Of a stretch of DNA of 64,000 nt, positions 35,392-43,951 are shown one piece after another. The DNA lies in contig CAWJLO010000021.1 of NCBI GenBank assembly GCA_963843685.1, positions 9,843 to 73,842 of the forward strand, in the 5' to 3' direction. A program made the position numbers and the translations under genes. How positions within the stretch are numbered: the first letter of the stretch is position 1; the number at the start of each line of letters is the position of its first letter. Source of the DNA: DASQHL01 sp963843685. Its GTDB lineage: Bacteria > Chloroflexota > Dehalococcoidia > DSTF01 > JACRBR01. The notes below the pieces were generated by a model. It saw nothing but the letters and a program-made list of their open reading frames with translations, did not search any database and had not been told where the DNA came from.

Positions 35392-36198
35392 ATGGCCCAG
35401 ATCGACATGGACTCACCCGCCGCACCCTCGAAGAGAACCCTCCCCGCCCTCGTGTCCCCCGGCGGCGAGTGGCGTCGCGTGCTCGCCGAACTCCTCGGCA
35501 CGTTCGTCCTCGTGTTCGTCGCTGCCGGCGCTCCCGCCATCGCCGCGCATACCGGTGCGCCGATCTCCCGCGAGGCCGCCGTCGCCGCGCCCGGCCTTGT
35601 CGTCATGGGCCTCATCTACGCGTTCGGCGACGTCTCAGGCATGCACATCAACCCTGCCGTCACCTTCGGGTTCGCTCTGCGCGGCGTCTTCAGCTGGCGA
35701 CGCGTCCCCGCCTACGTCGCTGCCCAGCTCGGCGGCGCCGTCTTCGCCGCCCTGCTGCTCCGCTCGCTCGTCGGCATCGCCGGCAATCTTGGCGCCACCA
35801 CGCTTGGAAACAGCGTGACCGACTGGCAGGCCGTCGTCACCGAGATAACCCTCACCGCCGTTCTCATGAGCGTCATTCTCGGCACCGCTCACGGCTCGAA
35901 GATCGTCGGCCACAACGGCGCCCTCGCCGTCGGAGGCTGGGTCGCCGCCGCCGGTCTCTTCGCCAGCCCGCTCACCGGCGCGTCGATGAACCCCGCGCGC
36001 TCCTTCGGCCCGGATCTCGTCCGCCTCGATCTCGGCGCGGAATGGGTCTACGTTGCTGGCCCGCTCGCCGGTGCCGTCATCGCCGTGGCCGTCTCATGGC
36101 TGCTCCACGGCCCGCCGTCCGAGGCGTCGCGCCTCGCCGCCGAAGGCATGCTGAACGAGGAGCCCGCATCGACCAGCGACGACCGGCCCGAACGATGA
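35392..36198 (+). CDS. aquaporin / MIP channel
   Basis: A 268-aa six-helix MIP channel with both NPA boxes (GMHINPAVTFGFAL; GASMNPARSFGPDL). The conserved N-terminal AELLGTFVLVFVAAGAPAIA is present. It has an Arg after the second NPA, as in water and glycerol channels. A cytosolic N-terminal extension and acidic C-terminal tail flank the core. Whether it carries water, glycerol or another small solute is not decided by the sequence. Confidence 0.93.
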   Translation: MAQIDMDSPAAPSKRTLPALVSPGGEWRRVLAELLGTFVLVFVAAGAPAIAAHTGAPISREAAVAAPGLVVMGLIYAFGDVSGMHINPAVTFGFALRGVFSWRRVPAYVAAQLGGAVFAALLLRSLVGIAGNLGATTLGNSVTDWQAVVTEITLTAVLMSVILGTAHGSKIVGHNGALAVGGWVAAAGLFASPLTGASMNPARSFGPDLVRLDLGAEWVYVAGPLAGAVIAVAVSWLLHGPPSEASRLAAEGMLNEEPASTSDDRPER

Positions 36199-36208
36199 CG
36201 CGCCGCCG

Positions 36209-36685
36209 CTAGCCCGTCGCCGCTCGCCGTGCCTCGCGGTCCATCAGCGGCGACGGCGCCGGCAGGCTCTCCAGGTACGCCACGAACGACGTGTTCCCCA
36301 GCGCCCCCGGCCGGCCCTTGCGCACCAGTTCGACCGCGTGCCGCCCGTCGATGCCAAGCAGCTTCATCGCCACGATCGCGTTGAACATCCCCGACCGGCT
36401 CTTCCCCTTATGGCAGTGCGCGAGCACCTTGTGCCCGTCCAGCACTTCGCGCGCCGCCATGTCCGTCAGCGAATCGAGCATCCGCACGTCCGGCAGCTCC
36501 GGATGGTCTTCGATGGGCCAGAAGACGTAGAGGATCGAATTGGGCGCCGTCGGCACGTCCGGGTCCAGCGTGCCGTGCAGGTCGACCACGACGTCGATCT
36601 TGTGCTGGTGGATCGGCTGCCAGTCCGCGCCCTCCACGGCGCCGCTCTGGTATAGCCGGTCTCTGAGGATCTCGTAGATGTCCAC
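36209..36685 (-). CDS. dual-specificity protein phosphatase
   Basis: A 158-aa DSP-type phosphatase. The signature HCHKGKSRSG gives nucleophile C91 and R97 in the C-x5-R loop; the general acid region is WPIEDHPELPD. YVFWPIED and MDIYEILRDRLYQSG fit the compact DSP fold. Substrate unknown: phosphoprotein or phosphoinositide. It is 1 bp downstream of the hydrolase gene at 36687, so the two are probably one transcript. Confidence 0.88.
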   Translation of the reverse strand: MDIYEILRDRLYQSGAVEGADWQPIHQHKIDVVVDLHGTLDPDVPTAPNSILYVFWPIEDHPELPDVRMLDSLTDMAAREVLDGHKVLAHCHKGKSRSGMFNAIVAMKLLGIDGRHAVELVRKGRPGALGNTSFVAYLESLPAPSPLMDREARRAATG

Positions 36686-36686
36686 G

Positions 36687-37562
36687 CTACGCGATCGCCG
36701 CTGCCAGCGTGCCCGAGAGCACGCTGTCGACGAACTGCGTGATCGCCGGCACCACCAGGTCCGTGTTGATGTCGGAGTGGCCCCCGTCCGGGAAGCTCAC
36801 GTACACCTTCGGCCCCGGCGCCGCCTCGAACACGCGTTGCCCCATGTACTCCGGCACCGTCTGGTCGTTGTCGCCGTGCATCACAAGCAGCGGCCGCTCC
36901 AGCCGCGGCATCTTCGACAGCGTGTCGTAGTTCGTCAGCGGCAGCCACGGCGCCGCGGCCAGGATCGCTCGCGCCTTCGGATACCAGTCCATGATCATCC
37001 CCCGGATCGACGTGAACGGCGCCCGCAGGATCAGCCCCGCGCACGGCTCCCGCAGCGCCAGCTCCGCCGCCACCCCCGTTCCGAGTGAGAAGCCGTAGAA
37101 GAAGATCGTCCCCGGGTCGACATCCGGTCGCTGGTGCAGCCACGCCAGCGCAGACGCCGCGTCGACGTACGTCTTCTGCTCCGTCGGCTCGCCGTCGTTG
37201 CGCCCGTATCCGCGATAGTCGAACAGAAGGAAGTTGCAGCCGATGCCGGCGAGGAAATCGTGGAACGCCGCCTGCCGCTCCTCCGTCAGCCACATGTCGC
37301 TCGCGCTGTAGCTGGTCCCGTGGCAGAAGAGGATCGTCGGCGCCTGCGGCCGCTCGGTCTTGAAGAACCAGCCCTGCAGCTCCAGCCCGTCCGATGTGAA
37401 GATGTGCGCTTCCTCGTACGGCCGCCGCACGCCGTCCGGCGGCTCTGGGTGCCATGGCCCGGTGTAGAACAGTCGCGGCCGGATCAGCCGCTCCGCCCCC
37501 AGCGTCAGCGCTATCCCCGGCGCCGAGACCGCCGCCGCCCCGTACAGCATTCGCTTCAGCAT
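36687..37562 (-). CDS. membrane-anchored alpha/beta hydrolase (BEM46-like)
   Basis: A 291-aa protein with an N-terminal hydrophobic segment (MLYGAAAVSAPGIALTLG). Serine nucleophile S159 in FFYGFSLGTG, Asp in MHGDNDQTVP and His in DGGHSDIN complete the triad; LFDYRGYGRNDGEP is the usual strand-5 preceding motif. This fits BEM46/FAM108-type hydrolases. It is followed directly by the phosphatase gene. TACACT lies 9 nt upstream of ATG. Confidence 0.85.
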   Translation of the reverse strand: MLKRMLYGAAAVSAPGIALTLGAERLIRPRLFYTGPWHPEPPDGVRRPYEEAHIFTSDGLELQGWFFKTERPQAPTILFCHGTSYSASDMWLTEERQAAFHDFLAGIGCNFLLFDYRGYGRNDGEPTEQKTYVDAASALAWLHQRPDVDPGTIFFYGFSLGTGVAAELALREPCAGLILRAPFTSIRGMIMDWYPKARAILAAAPWLPLTNYDTLSKMPRLERPLLVMHGDNDQTVPEYMGQRVFEAAPGPKVYVSFPDGGHSDINTDLVVPAITQFVDSVLSGTLAAAIA

Positions 37563-37601
37563 CGTCCTTCGAGTGTATCGAACGGGGCGCCCGCCCGAGA
37601 A

Positions 37602-38845
37602 CTACGCGGCCGTTAAGCCCTCGTGTGTGTTTTCCGCGGTCGCCGCCATCTCGGGCCAGCGCCGCGCGATCGCCGCGAACACCAGCAGGATGGGCGCGAA
37701 CATCAACGAGACGCCCGCCACGCTGAGCAGCCAGAACCCGGCCACCCCGACGTACGCCGCCAGCACCGGCTCGATGCGCGTCTCCTGCCCCGCGTCCGCC
37801 GCGGCGCGCGCGTACAGGACGCCCGCCGCGACCAGAAGCACCATCGTCTGCAAGTGCACGTGCGGAGAGCAGACCAGCGGTAGCGCCAGCGCGATTGCCC
37901 ACGACCGCGCGTCGAGCACCGCCCGCTCCCCCCACGCGCGCACCGCTGCCCACAGGCTCGCGGCCGCGATCGCCGCGAACGGCGGCCCCCAGAGCCACGG
38001 CGTGGAGATGCCCGTGACGCTCACGATCGCCCCCCGCACGTTCACCATCATCCCCGCCATCACCGCCTGCCCGTTCGTCTCCCCCGGCATCGACGCGATC
38101 AACCGCGCCTGGTCGATGAGGATGTGCGGCCCGAGCAGCACTGCCGGCGCGAGCAGCAACACCGCCCCTCCCACGCGAACCCCGTCAGCACGCGCCACTC
38201 GCGCTTCACCAGCAGAAGCAGCACGACCGCCGCCGTCACCTGCGGCTTCAGCAGCGTCAGCGACAGCGCCGCGCCCGCGGCGAACCCCCGCTGCCGTTGC
38301 ATCAGCGCGTAGCAACCGATCACGCCGGCGAGCACCAGCAGGTCGAGCTGTCCCAGCAGCATCGTGTCCACGACTGGTGTCGATGCGGCCGCGCCAAGCA
38401 CGATCGCGATGCGAGGCCCGCGCGCCACGTCCGAAAGGTGCCGCCACGCCGCCCGCGCCAGCAGCCCCGTGACTGCGACGTTGAGCGACAGCCAGGCGAA
38501 GAAGCTCGCGCCGAACGAGAGGCTCGACAGCGGCGCGACGGCGTACGCGAAGAACGCCGGTTGTGGGAACGCGATCGTCCGCACGCCATCGCCGAACAGC
38601 GCGCGCTGCACTTCGTCCCGGATCGCCGGGTCATACAGGTACCGGCCGTCGCCCACCCGCGCCATCGTCCCGGCCGCGTAGAACGACACCCAGTCGCCGA
38701 TCCCCTCCCCCCGCGCCACCGCCCCCAACACGACTACAGCCGCCACGACGTGCACCAGCAGGGCGCCGAGCGCCAGCGCCAGTAGAATTGACATAACGCC
38801 ACTGCGGCGAGTGATCTCTGTCGAAGCCACTGAGAATCGCCTCAT
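37602..38845 (-). pseudogene. DUF2029/GT87 membrane mannosyltransferase-like, one frameshift
   Basis: A polytopic membrane protein of about 414 aa if one base is added. The N-terminal half (GDWVSFYAAGTMARVGDGRY, with the acidic DWVSF motif of GT-C enzymes, and many hydrophobic helices) and the C-terminal half (VLLLAPAVLLGPHILIDQAR, LPLVCSPHVHLQTMVLLVAA) resemble DUF2029 polyprenol-phosphate mannosyltransferases. The break is near 38174-38177 and is a one-base loss, unlike the other frameshifts. Start may instead be the ATG at 38795. Confidence 0.75.
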
Positions 38846-38897
38846 GTCGTGTGGAGTATCGGCATCCTGCCCGCTCCCGCCTGACCGGCTGGCCGCG

Positions 38898-38903
38898 TAC
38901 GAT
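38898..38903 (+). promoter_or_regulatory. -10 box TACGAT, leaderless-type
   Basis: TACGAT with a 7-nt gap to ATG at 38911; no Shine-Dalgarno sequence. Confidence 0.5.
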
Positions 38904-38910
38904 ATGCCCC

Positions 38911-39783
38911 ATGACCCCCGCAGAGCCCACTCACGGCTTCGTCGAAGCCAACGGTGTCCGCTTCCACTACGTCGAGCAGGGTGAAGGGCCCCTGGTGCTG
39001 CTCCTCCATGGCTTCCCGGAGTGCTCGTACTCGTGGCGCCTCCAGCTCCCCGTCCTCGCCGAAGCCGGATACCACGCCGTCGCTCCCGACCTCCGCGGCT
39101 ACAACCTCAGCGACAAGCCGCGCTCTGGCTACGGCATCGGGACCCTCGTCGCTGATATCGAGGCCATCGGCCACGCGCTCGGCGCCGAGCGTGCCCACGT
39201 CGTCGGCCACGACTGGGGCGGTGTCATTGCCTGGCAGGTCGCCTCCCGCCGGCCCGGATTCGTCCGTACGCTCGTCACCATGAACGCGCCCCACCCCAGC
39301 GCTTTCGCCCGCTACGCCCGCCGCAGCCCCGCCCAGCTCCTCAAGAGCAGCTACATGTTCCTGTTCCAGATCCCGCGCCTCCCCGAATGGCTCCTCTGCC
39401 GCAATCGGGCCGCTGCCGTCGCCGCCAGCTTCCCGCGCGCCGCCGTCCGCCGCGACGTCTTCACCGACGCCGACCTCGAGGTGTATCGCGAAGCCTTCCT
39501 CCGCCCGGGTGCCGCCCGCTGCGCGCTCAACTACTACCGCCAGGCCGTGCGTCAGGGCGCGGCCGTCCTCCCAAAGGCCCCCGTGCTCGTCCCGACCCTG
39601 GTGCTCTGGGGCGAGGGCGACCCCGTCCTCAACTCCGCCATGAACGCCGGTCTCGGCGACTGGGTGCGCAACCTCACCTACCGCCCCATACCTGACTGTG
39701 GCCACTGGACGCAGCAGGAGCGCCCGGACATCGTCAACGCGGAGCTCGTCGCCTGGCTGGATGCCCACTCCACCTATCCCTAG
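38911..39783 (+). CDS. epoxide-hydrolase-like alpha/beta hydrolase
   Basis: A 290-aa alpha/beta-hydrolase. LLLHGFPECSYSWR is the HGxP oxyanion motif, VVGHDWGGVIAW supplies an Asp nucleophile, and DCGHWTQQERP the His; these are the hallmarks of epoxide hydrolases and haloalkane dehalogenases. NYYRQAVRQ carries cap-domain tyrosines, favouring epoxide hydrolase. The start is supported by the TACGAT box. Confidence 0.9.
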   Translation: MTPAEPTHGFVEANGVRFHYVEQGEGPLVLLLHGFPECSYSWRLQLPVLAEAGYHAVAPDLRGYNLSDKPRSGYGIGTLVADIEAIGHALGAERAHVVGHDWGGVIAWQVASRRPGFVRTLVTMNAPHPSAFARYARRSPAQLLKSSYMFLFQIPRLPEWLLCRNRAAAVAASFPRAAVRRDVFTDADLEVYREAFLRPGAARCALNYYRQAVRQGAAVLPKAPVLVPTLVLWGEGDPVLNSAMNAGLGDWVRNLTYRPIPDCGHWTQQERPDIVNAELVAWLDAHSTYP

Positions 39784-39880
39784 GGGCTAACACCCCACTC
39801 GTGATATTTAGCCGCGAGCGCCGCGAGCCGATCATTCCACAAGCGTCCCCCACACATCGGTGGGCGCGCGGAGGTACGCC

Positions 39881-40330
39881 TTGGGCGACACCACCAACTG
39901 GGAATTCGCCGCCGCCGTCGCTGCCGTCTCGTTTGGACTCGGCGGCCTGCTGCTGTTCACGATGATCGGCACGATCGGATCGTGGCGAGTCTTCTCCGGC
40001 TCCAGCCGCGCCGCCAACGAAGCGGCCAAGGCCAGCCTCGCCGTGCAGGACCTTGCCCGCTACCTGTCGACGCGCGAGACCATCCGCGGCGTGTCGGCGG
40101 ACGCAGCCGAGGCCGATCACTTCGCGGATCTTCGGCGCCAGGCCGACGCGCTCGTCGGTCAGCAGGCGCGGCTGCAGGATGCCGTTCGCAATCTCGTGGA
40201 GGCCGGCGTGCTCCGCAGCGAGGACTCCGGCCGTCACCTCGGTGAGCTGGAGGGCAGCATCAAGCGCCTCGAGGAACACCTCAGCGCCGTCGCGTCCGCC
40301 GTCGCCAATCTTGTCCAGAAGCAAAGCTGA
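39881..40330 (+). CDS. single-pass membrane coiled-coil protein
   Basis: A 149-aa protein with one membrane span (FAAAVAAVSFGLGGLLLFTM, residues about 9-28) and a cytoplasmic helical coil (RETIRGVSADAAEADHFADL; GSIKRLEEHLSAVASAVANL). The TTG at 39881 has GGAGG 6 nt upstream, better than the GTG at 39860. Ten bases separate it from the GAF/GGDEF-like gene that follows, so it may be a partner in the same signalling or anchoring complex. No family recognised. Confidence 0.65.
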   Translation: MGDTTNWEFAAAVAAVSFGLGGLLLFTMIGTIGSWRVFSGSSRAANEAAKASLAVQDLARYLSTRETIRGVSADAAEADHFADLRRQADALVGQQARLQDAVRNLVEAGVLRSEDSGRHLGELEGSIKRLEEHLSAVASAVANLVQKQS

Positions 40331-40339
40331 GGTCGACGC

Positions 40340-41446
40340 ATGCCACGTGAAAAGAAGAAAGCCGCCTCGGATCCCACACGCTCCGCGCGCTCCCGGCAGG
40401 CTCCTGACGGACCCGCCACGTCGCGCCGGAGCATCGATGACGTCGCGTCCGCGCTGGCCGCGATGCTGCCGGTGCACTCCGCCCTCACACTCGATTGGCT
40501 CGCCGATGCCGTCGCTACCGCCGCCGAGGGCACGCTCGGCGCCGGCTACACCTTCCTCTACCTCGAGGACCAGGACGGCCGCCTTGAGCGCAAGGCGCCG
40601 GCGTCCGACATCCGTCGCCGCTCGCTCCAGCGCGCCCTCGATGCGTTCGGCGAGCAGGTCATTCGCCGCGATCTCGACCCAACGAGCGCCCCGGCCATCG
40701 CTGAGGCGCTCGACGCCGGTCAGTCCGCCACGGCGCCCGCGCACGAGCTCCTCCGCGGCCTCGCGACGTCCGCCGCCGCCCGCGCCGCCGAGGACACACT
40801 CGGCACGCAGGCTGCCACGATCAGCCCGCTCGAAAGCGCCGGCGAGCGCATCGGTGCGCTCCTGTTGCTCTCCGTCAAGGCGCCGTCAGACGAACGCGTT
40901 CGCCTCTTCTCGGAGCACGTCGCCTGCGCCGCGGTGAACCTGCGCGGGTCCTCGCAGGCAGCCCGCGAGCAGGGCGTCATCGACGTCATTCGCTCAGTCT
41001 TCGATGCGCGGAAGCTCGAGTCCGAGTTGCAGAAGGAGCTGTCGCGCGCCGCACGCTACCACCGCGTCGTCTCGATCGCCGTCATCGAGGCCACGAACGT
41101 CCGCCTTCTGCGCGAGAAGTACGGTCACTTCCTCACCGAGCGCCTGCTCCAGCGCCTCGGCGGCGCCCTCGCCGAGGACTCCCGCGACATCGACGTCATC
41201 GGCGCCTACAAGGAGAGCGGCTACACGATGGTGCTGACGGAGGCGACCGCCGAGGGCGCCGCGAACGCCGCCCGTCGCCTTCTGCGCGTGGCCCAGGCCA
41301 CCGGCCTCGGTGACGAAGACGTCCCCGGGCTCGAGCTGCACCTCGCCTGCGGCTGGGCGACCGCGCCCGTCGATGGTGACACCACCGACGCGCTGTTCGC
41401 CGCCGCCGAGCGCCGCATGTACGACCCGTCCCAACAGGTCGCCTGA
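40340..41446 (+). CDS. GAF plus degenerate GGDEF-like protein
   Basis: A 368-aa protein. Residues about 30-205 resemble a GAF domain (ALTLDWLADAVATAAEGTLG; ATISPLESAGERIGALLLLS). Residues about 220-365 have the diguanylate-cyclase secondary structure (DARKLESELQKELSRAARYH; VSIAVIEATNVRLLREKYGH; AEDSRDIDVIGAYKESGYTM), but the GGDEF active loop is replaced by AYKESGY, so cyclase activity is unlikely. It may bind a nucleotide or act as a scaffold. GAGG precedes the ATG. Confidence 0.75.
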   Translation: MPREKKKAASDPTRSARSRQAPDGPATSRRSIDDVASALAAMLPVHSALTLDWLADAVATAAEGTLGAGYTFLYLEDQDGRLERKAPASDIRRRSLQRALDAFGEQVIRRDLDPTSAPAIAEALDAGQSATAPAHELLRGLATSAAARAAEDTLGTQAATISPLESAGERIGALLLLSVKAPSDERVRLFSEHVACAAVNLRGSSQAAREQGVIDVIRSVFDARKLESELQKELSRAARYHRVVSIAVIEATNVRLLREKYGHFLTERLLQRLGGALAEDSRDIDVIGAYKESGYTMVLTEATAEGAANAARRLLRVAQATGLGDEDVPGLELHLACGWATAPVDGDTTDALFAAAERRMYDPSQQVA

Positions 41447-41476
41447 TACGACGCTATCTCAACACCACAGAAAGAA

Positions 41477-41497
41477 GGCCCCCGCATCGCGGGGGCC
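41477..41497. terminator. bidirectional terminator hairpin
   Basis: Arms GGCCCCCGC and GCGGGGGCC around ATC, between convergent genes. The minus side is followed by TTCTTTCT, the plus side by TCTCGTCT. Confidence 0.7.
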
Positions 41498-41536
41498 TCT
41501 CGTCTGTGAGCTGTGTAAACCGCTGCCTGCGAACCC

Positions 41537-42154
41537 TTACGCCGCATCCTCCAGCGCCACGATCGTCACGTCGTTCGCGGCCCCGAAGAGCTGCTCCGCT
41601 CGCGCCTGTAGCGCCTGCTGCACCTCGGCCGGACTCGCCGTATCGACGATCCACACCTTCAGGGTCGCCCGGCGGCCATCGTAGTCCAGCAGCGCCACGT
41701 CGCGCACCGCCGGGTGCTCGCCCACCGCGTCGTCCACCGTACGGAGGTCCAGCGGCCCGTTCGGGCTGTCGAACTCCAGCCGGAACGAAGCCACGCCGGG
41801 CTCGTGGGCTCCCGCCGGCGGTGCGGGCTCTTCCTCGGGCTGAATTGGCGTCGCGGGCGCGCCGGAAGGCTGCAGCACCGGCGCAGGTCGCTGCGTCGCC
41901 GGGTTCGGCACGACTAGCGTCGGCCCCGCATACTGAGTGGTCGTCTTCGCATCCCCGCCGACCCCGATTCGCTCCCGGCCCGCCCGGATCAGCGTCTCGA
42001 TCTCGTCGAAGAGCGCTCCTGTCGCCGCCAGCCTCGGCAGCAGCCCCTTGATGGCGCCGCTCGCGTCGCTCGCCCGCTGCAGCGAAGACTGCAGTTCGTC
42101 GAGCGCATCGCTCAGCTCCTGTTGAAGGTCGTGGGTCGGGTCGGTCGGCGGCAT
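41537..42154 (-). CDS. hypothetical protein with coiled N terminus
   Basis: A 205-aa protein. The first 70 residues form a helical coil (LQQELSDALDELQSSLQRAS; LFDEIETLIRAGRERIGVGG), then a Pro-rich linker (LQPSGAPATPIQPEEEPAPP), then a small alpha/beta domain (FRLEFDSPNGPLDLRTVDDA; VWIVDTASPAEVQQALQARA) of about 75 residues. The layout suits an adaptor or an assembly factor. ATG at 42154 has GGAG with a 6-nt gap. Function unknown. Confidence 0.65.
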   Translation of the reverse strand: MPPTDPTHDLQQELSDALDELQSSLQRASDASGAIKGLLPRLAATGALFDEIETLIRAGRERIGVGGDAKTTTQYAGPTLVVPNPATQRPAPVLQPSGAPATPIQPEEEPAPPAGAHEPGVASFRLEFDSPNGPLDLRTVDDAVGEHPAVRDVALLDYDGRRATLKVWIVDTASPAEVQQALQARAEQLFGAANDVTIVALEDAA

Positions 42155-42332
42155 TGGCATCTCCTCGCTCGCGGCTATCGTATGTCCATACCTGTTATCG
42201 GCCGCTCCAACCCCGTGCGAACGCCCTCCGCCGAAAATGAGGGCTTGTCTTTGCGGCCATGCGGGAGCGACGCGCCGCCCGGCGGGTGCAAGCACTCAGC
42301 CATACCCGGGCGTCACGAGGCCTGCCGCCCCA

Positions 42333-42360
42333 TTGACCCTCTCGCCCGGATCGCTACGCT
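42333..42360 (+). promoter_or_regulatory. promoter, leaderless-type
   Basis: TTGACC (42333-42338), 16-bp spacer, TACGCT (42355-42360), then 6 nt to the ATG at 42367. No Shine-Dalgarno sequence. Confidence 0.55.
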
Positions 42361-42366
42361 TGTCCC

Positions 42367-43543
42367 ATGCCCGATGCCATCGAAGCCGCGAAACAGCGCG
42401 CCCGCGCCGCCGTCGATGCTGCGCGCGATGACCTCATCCGCATCTCTCGCGAGATTCACGACCACCCGGAACTCGCCTTCCACGAGCACCACGCGTACGC
42501 CGAGCTCGTCCCCTTCATCGAAGGGGCTGGCTTCACCGTGCAGGGCGGCGTCTACGGCATGGAGACCGCCTTCCGCGGCGAGTGGGGTCACGGCCCGGCG
42601 ACCATCGCCATCTGCGCCGAATACGACGCCCTCCCGGAGATCGGCCACGCCTGCGGCCACAACCTCATCGCCACGGCCGGCGTTGGCGCGGCCATCGCGC
42701 TCATCAAAGCCATCGATCCCGCCGATGCTCGCGTCGTCATCCTCGGCACGCCCGCGGAAGAGACGAAAGGCGGCAAGGTCATCATGGCCAACCAGGGCTG
42801 CTTCGACGACGTCGACGTCGCCATGATGGCGCACCCCATGGCCGTCGATCTCGCCGATCCGCCCATGCTGGGCGTCGCCCACGTCGACGTGGAGTATCGC
42901 GGCCGTGCCGTCCACGCCTCCGTCGCCCCCGAGCAGGGCGTCAACGCTCTCGACGCCATGGTCACCGCCTACCAGGCCGTCGCCCAGCTCCGCCAGCACA
43001 TCCGCCGCGACGCTCGTCTCCACGGCATCATCACCTACGGCGGCGCCGCGGCGAACATCGTCCCCGACCGCACGACCGGGATCTTCTACGTGCGCGCCGC
43101 ACACCCCTCCTACCTCAAGGAGCTCAAGAAGCGCGTCCAACACTGCTTCGAGGCGGGCGCACTCGCGACCGGCTGCGAGTTGATCACCGACTGGCACGAA
43201 GATCTCGAGTACCAGCCCCTGCGCAACAACCGGCCGATGGTGGAGGCCTACCGCCGCAACGGGGAGGCCGTCGGCAAGCAGTTCGTCGACCTCAAGAACG
43301 TCTCCACCGGCAGCACCGACATGGGCAACGTCAGCCAGATCGTGCCCTCATATCCATCCGACGTTCGGCGTCGGCCAGATGATCTTCAACCACACCCCGG
43401 AGTTCACCGCCGCCGCCATCACGGACGCCGCCCACGAGTCCATGCTCCAGACCGCCCAGGCCCTCGCCATGACCGGCGTCGACCTCGCCCTCGACCCCAC
43501 GCTCCTCCGCCGCGCCAAAGAAGACTTCGCCGGCTCCCGCTAG
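42367..43543 (+). pseudogene. M20 family amidohydrolase, one frameshift
   Basis: An M20D-type metallo-amidohydrolase (aminobenzoyl-glutamate / N-acyl-amino acid hydrolase group) of 391 aa after correction. IHDHPELAFHEHHAY, ICAEYDALPEIGHACGHN (metal His/Asp) and LGTPAEETKGGKVIM are clear, and GSTDMGNVSQIVPS is the C-terminal ligand block. The frame breaks near 43351; dropping one T gives VPSIHPTFGVGQMIFNH and a normal end ...RAKEDFAGSR. It would hydrolyse an amide in the cytoplasm. Confidence 0.85.
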
Positions 43544-43592
43544 AGAAGCGCGACGTTGCAGCTGCCGACGCCCCGACGAGCTGAGACGCGAA

Positions 43593-43623
43593 GCGTGGAG
43601 CACAGGCGCCCTCGCCTGTGCCG
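43593..43623. repeat. short hairpin repeat, copy 1
   Basis: GCGTGGAGCACAGGCG-CCCT-CGCCTGTG, a perfect 8-bp stem CACAGGCG/CGCCTGTG. A related copy is at 50469-50499. Confidence 0.65.
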
Positions 43624-43642
43624 TCCGTCTACATATGGACGA

Positions 43643-43715
43643 GCTGAAGCAGAGGTGCAGGGGGCGCAGCACCACTGCCGGGGCTCCGAGGGGGGCCCCG
43701 CCCTTGCTCTCCTTC
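43643..43715. repeat. dispersed hairpin repeat, copy B (partial)
   Basis: Starts GCTGAAGCAGAGGTGCAGGG and continues GGCGCAGC...CTGCCGGGG, like copy C, then diverges; the GGTGGTGCAG block is missing. Confidence 0.65.
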
Positions 43716-43814
43716 TTGCCTGAGGAAAGTGGCCAGCCACCATCCTTCGTCGAGCGACTGCAGCTCTGGCACATGCCGTGTGCTGGGCTACGCGCCTCGA
43801 TGCCACGATTGGCG

Positions 43815-43930
43815 CCTGAAGCGGAGGTGCAGGGGGCGCAGCGCCCCTGCCGGGGGTCCGGGGGTGTCCCCCGGCGCCTAAGAAAAGGTGGTGCAGGGTA
43901 CGCGCCAGCGGACACTGCACCACCGCCGGC
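43815..43930. repeat. dispersed hairpin repeat, copy C
   Basis: Core CTGAAGCGGAGGTGCAGGGG, GCGCAGCGCCCC, CCGGGGGTGTCCCCCGG, and block two with perfect 10-bp arms GGTGGTGCAG / CTGCACCACC. Matches copy A closely in both blocks. Confidence 0.75.
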
Positions 43931-43951
43931 GGCCCGGCGCGATCGCCACAC

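Larger units (their letters stand above)
43544..43951. other. intergenic region rich in repeats
   Basis: No gene is supported. It holds a short hairpin repeat (43593-43623), copy B (43643-43715) and copy C (43815-43930) of the dispersed repeat. Bases 43716-43814 show no structure. Confidence 0.65.
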
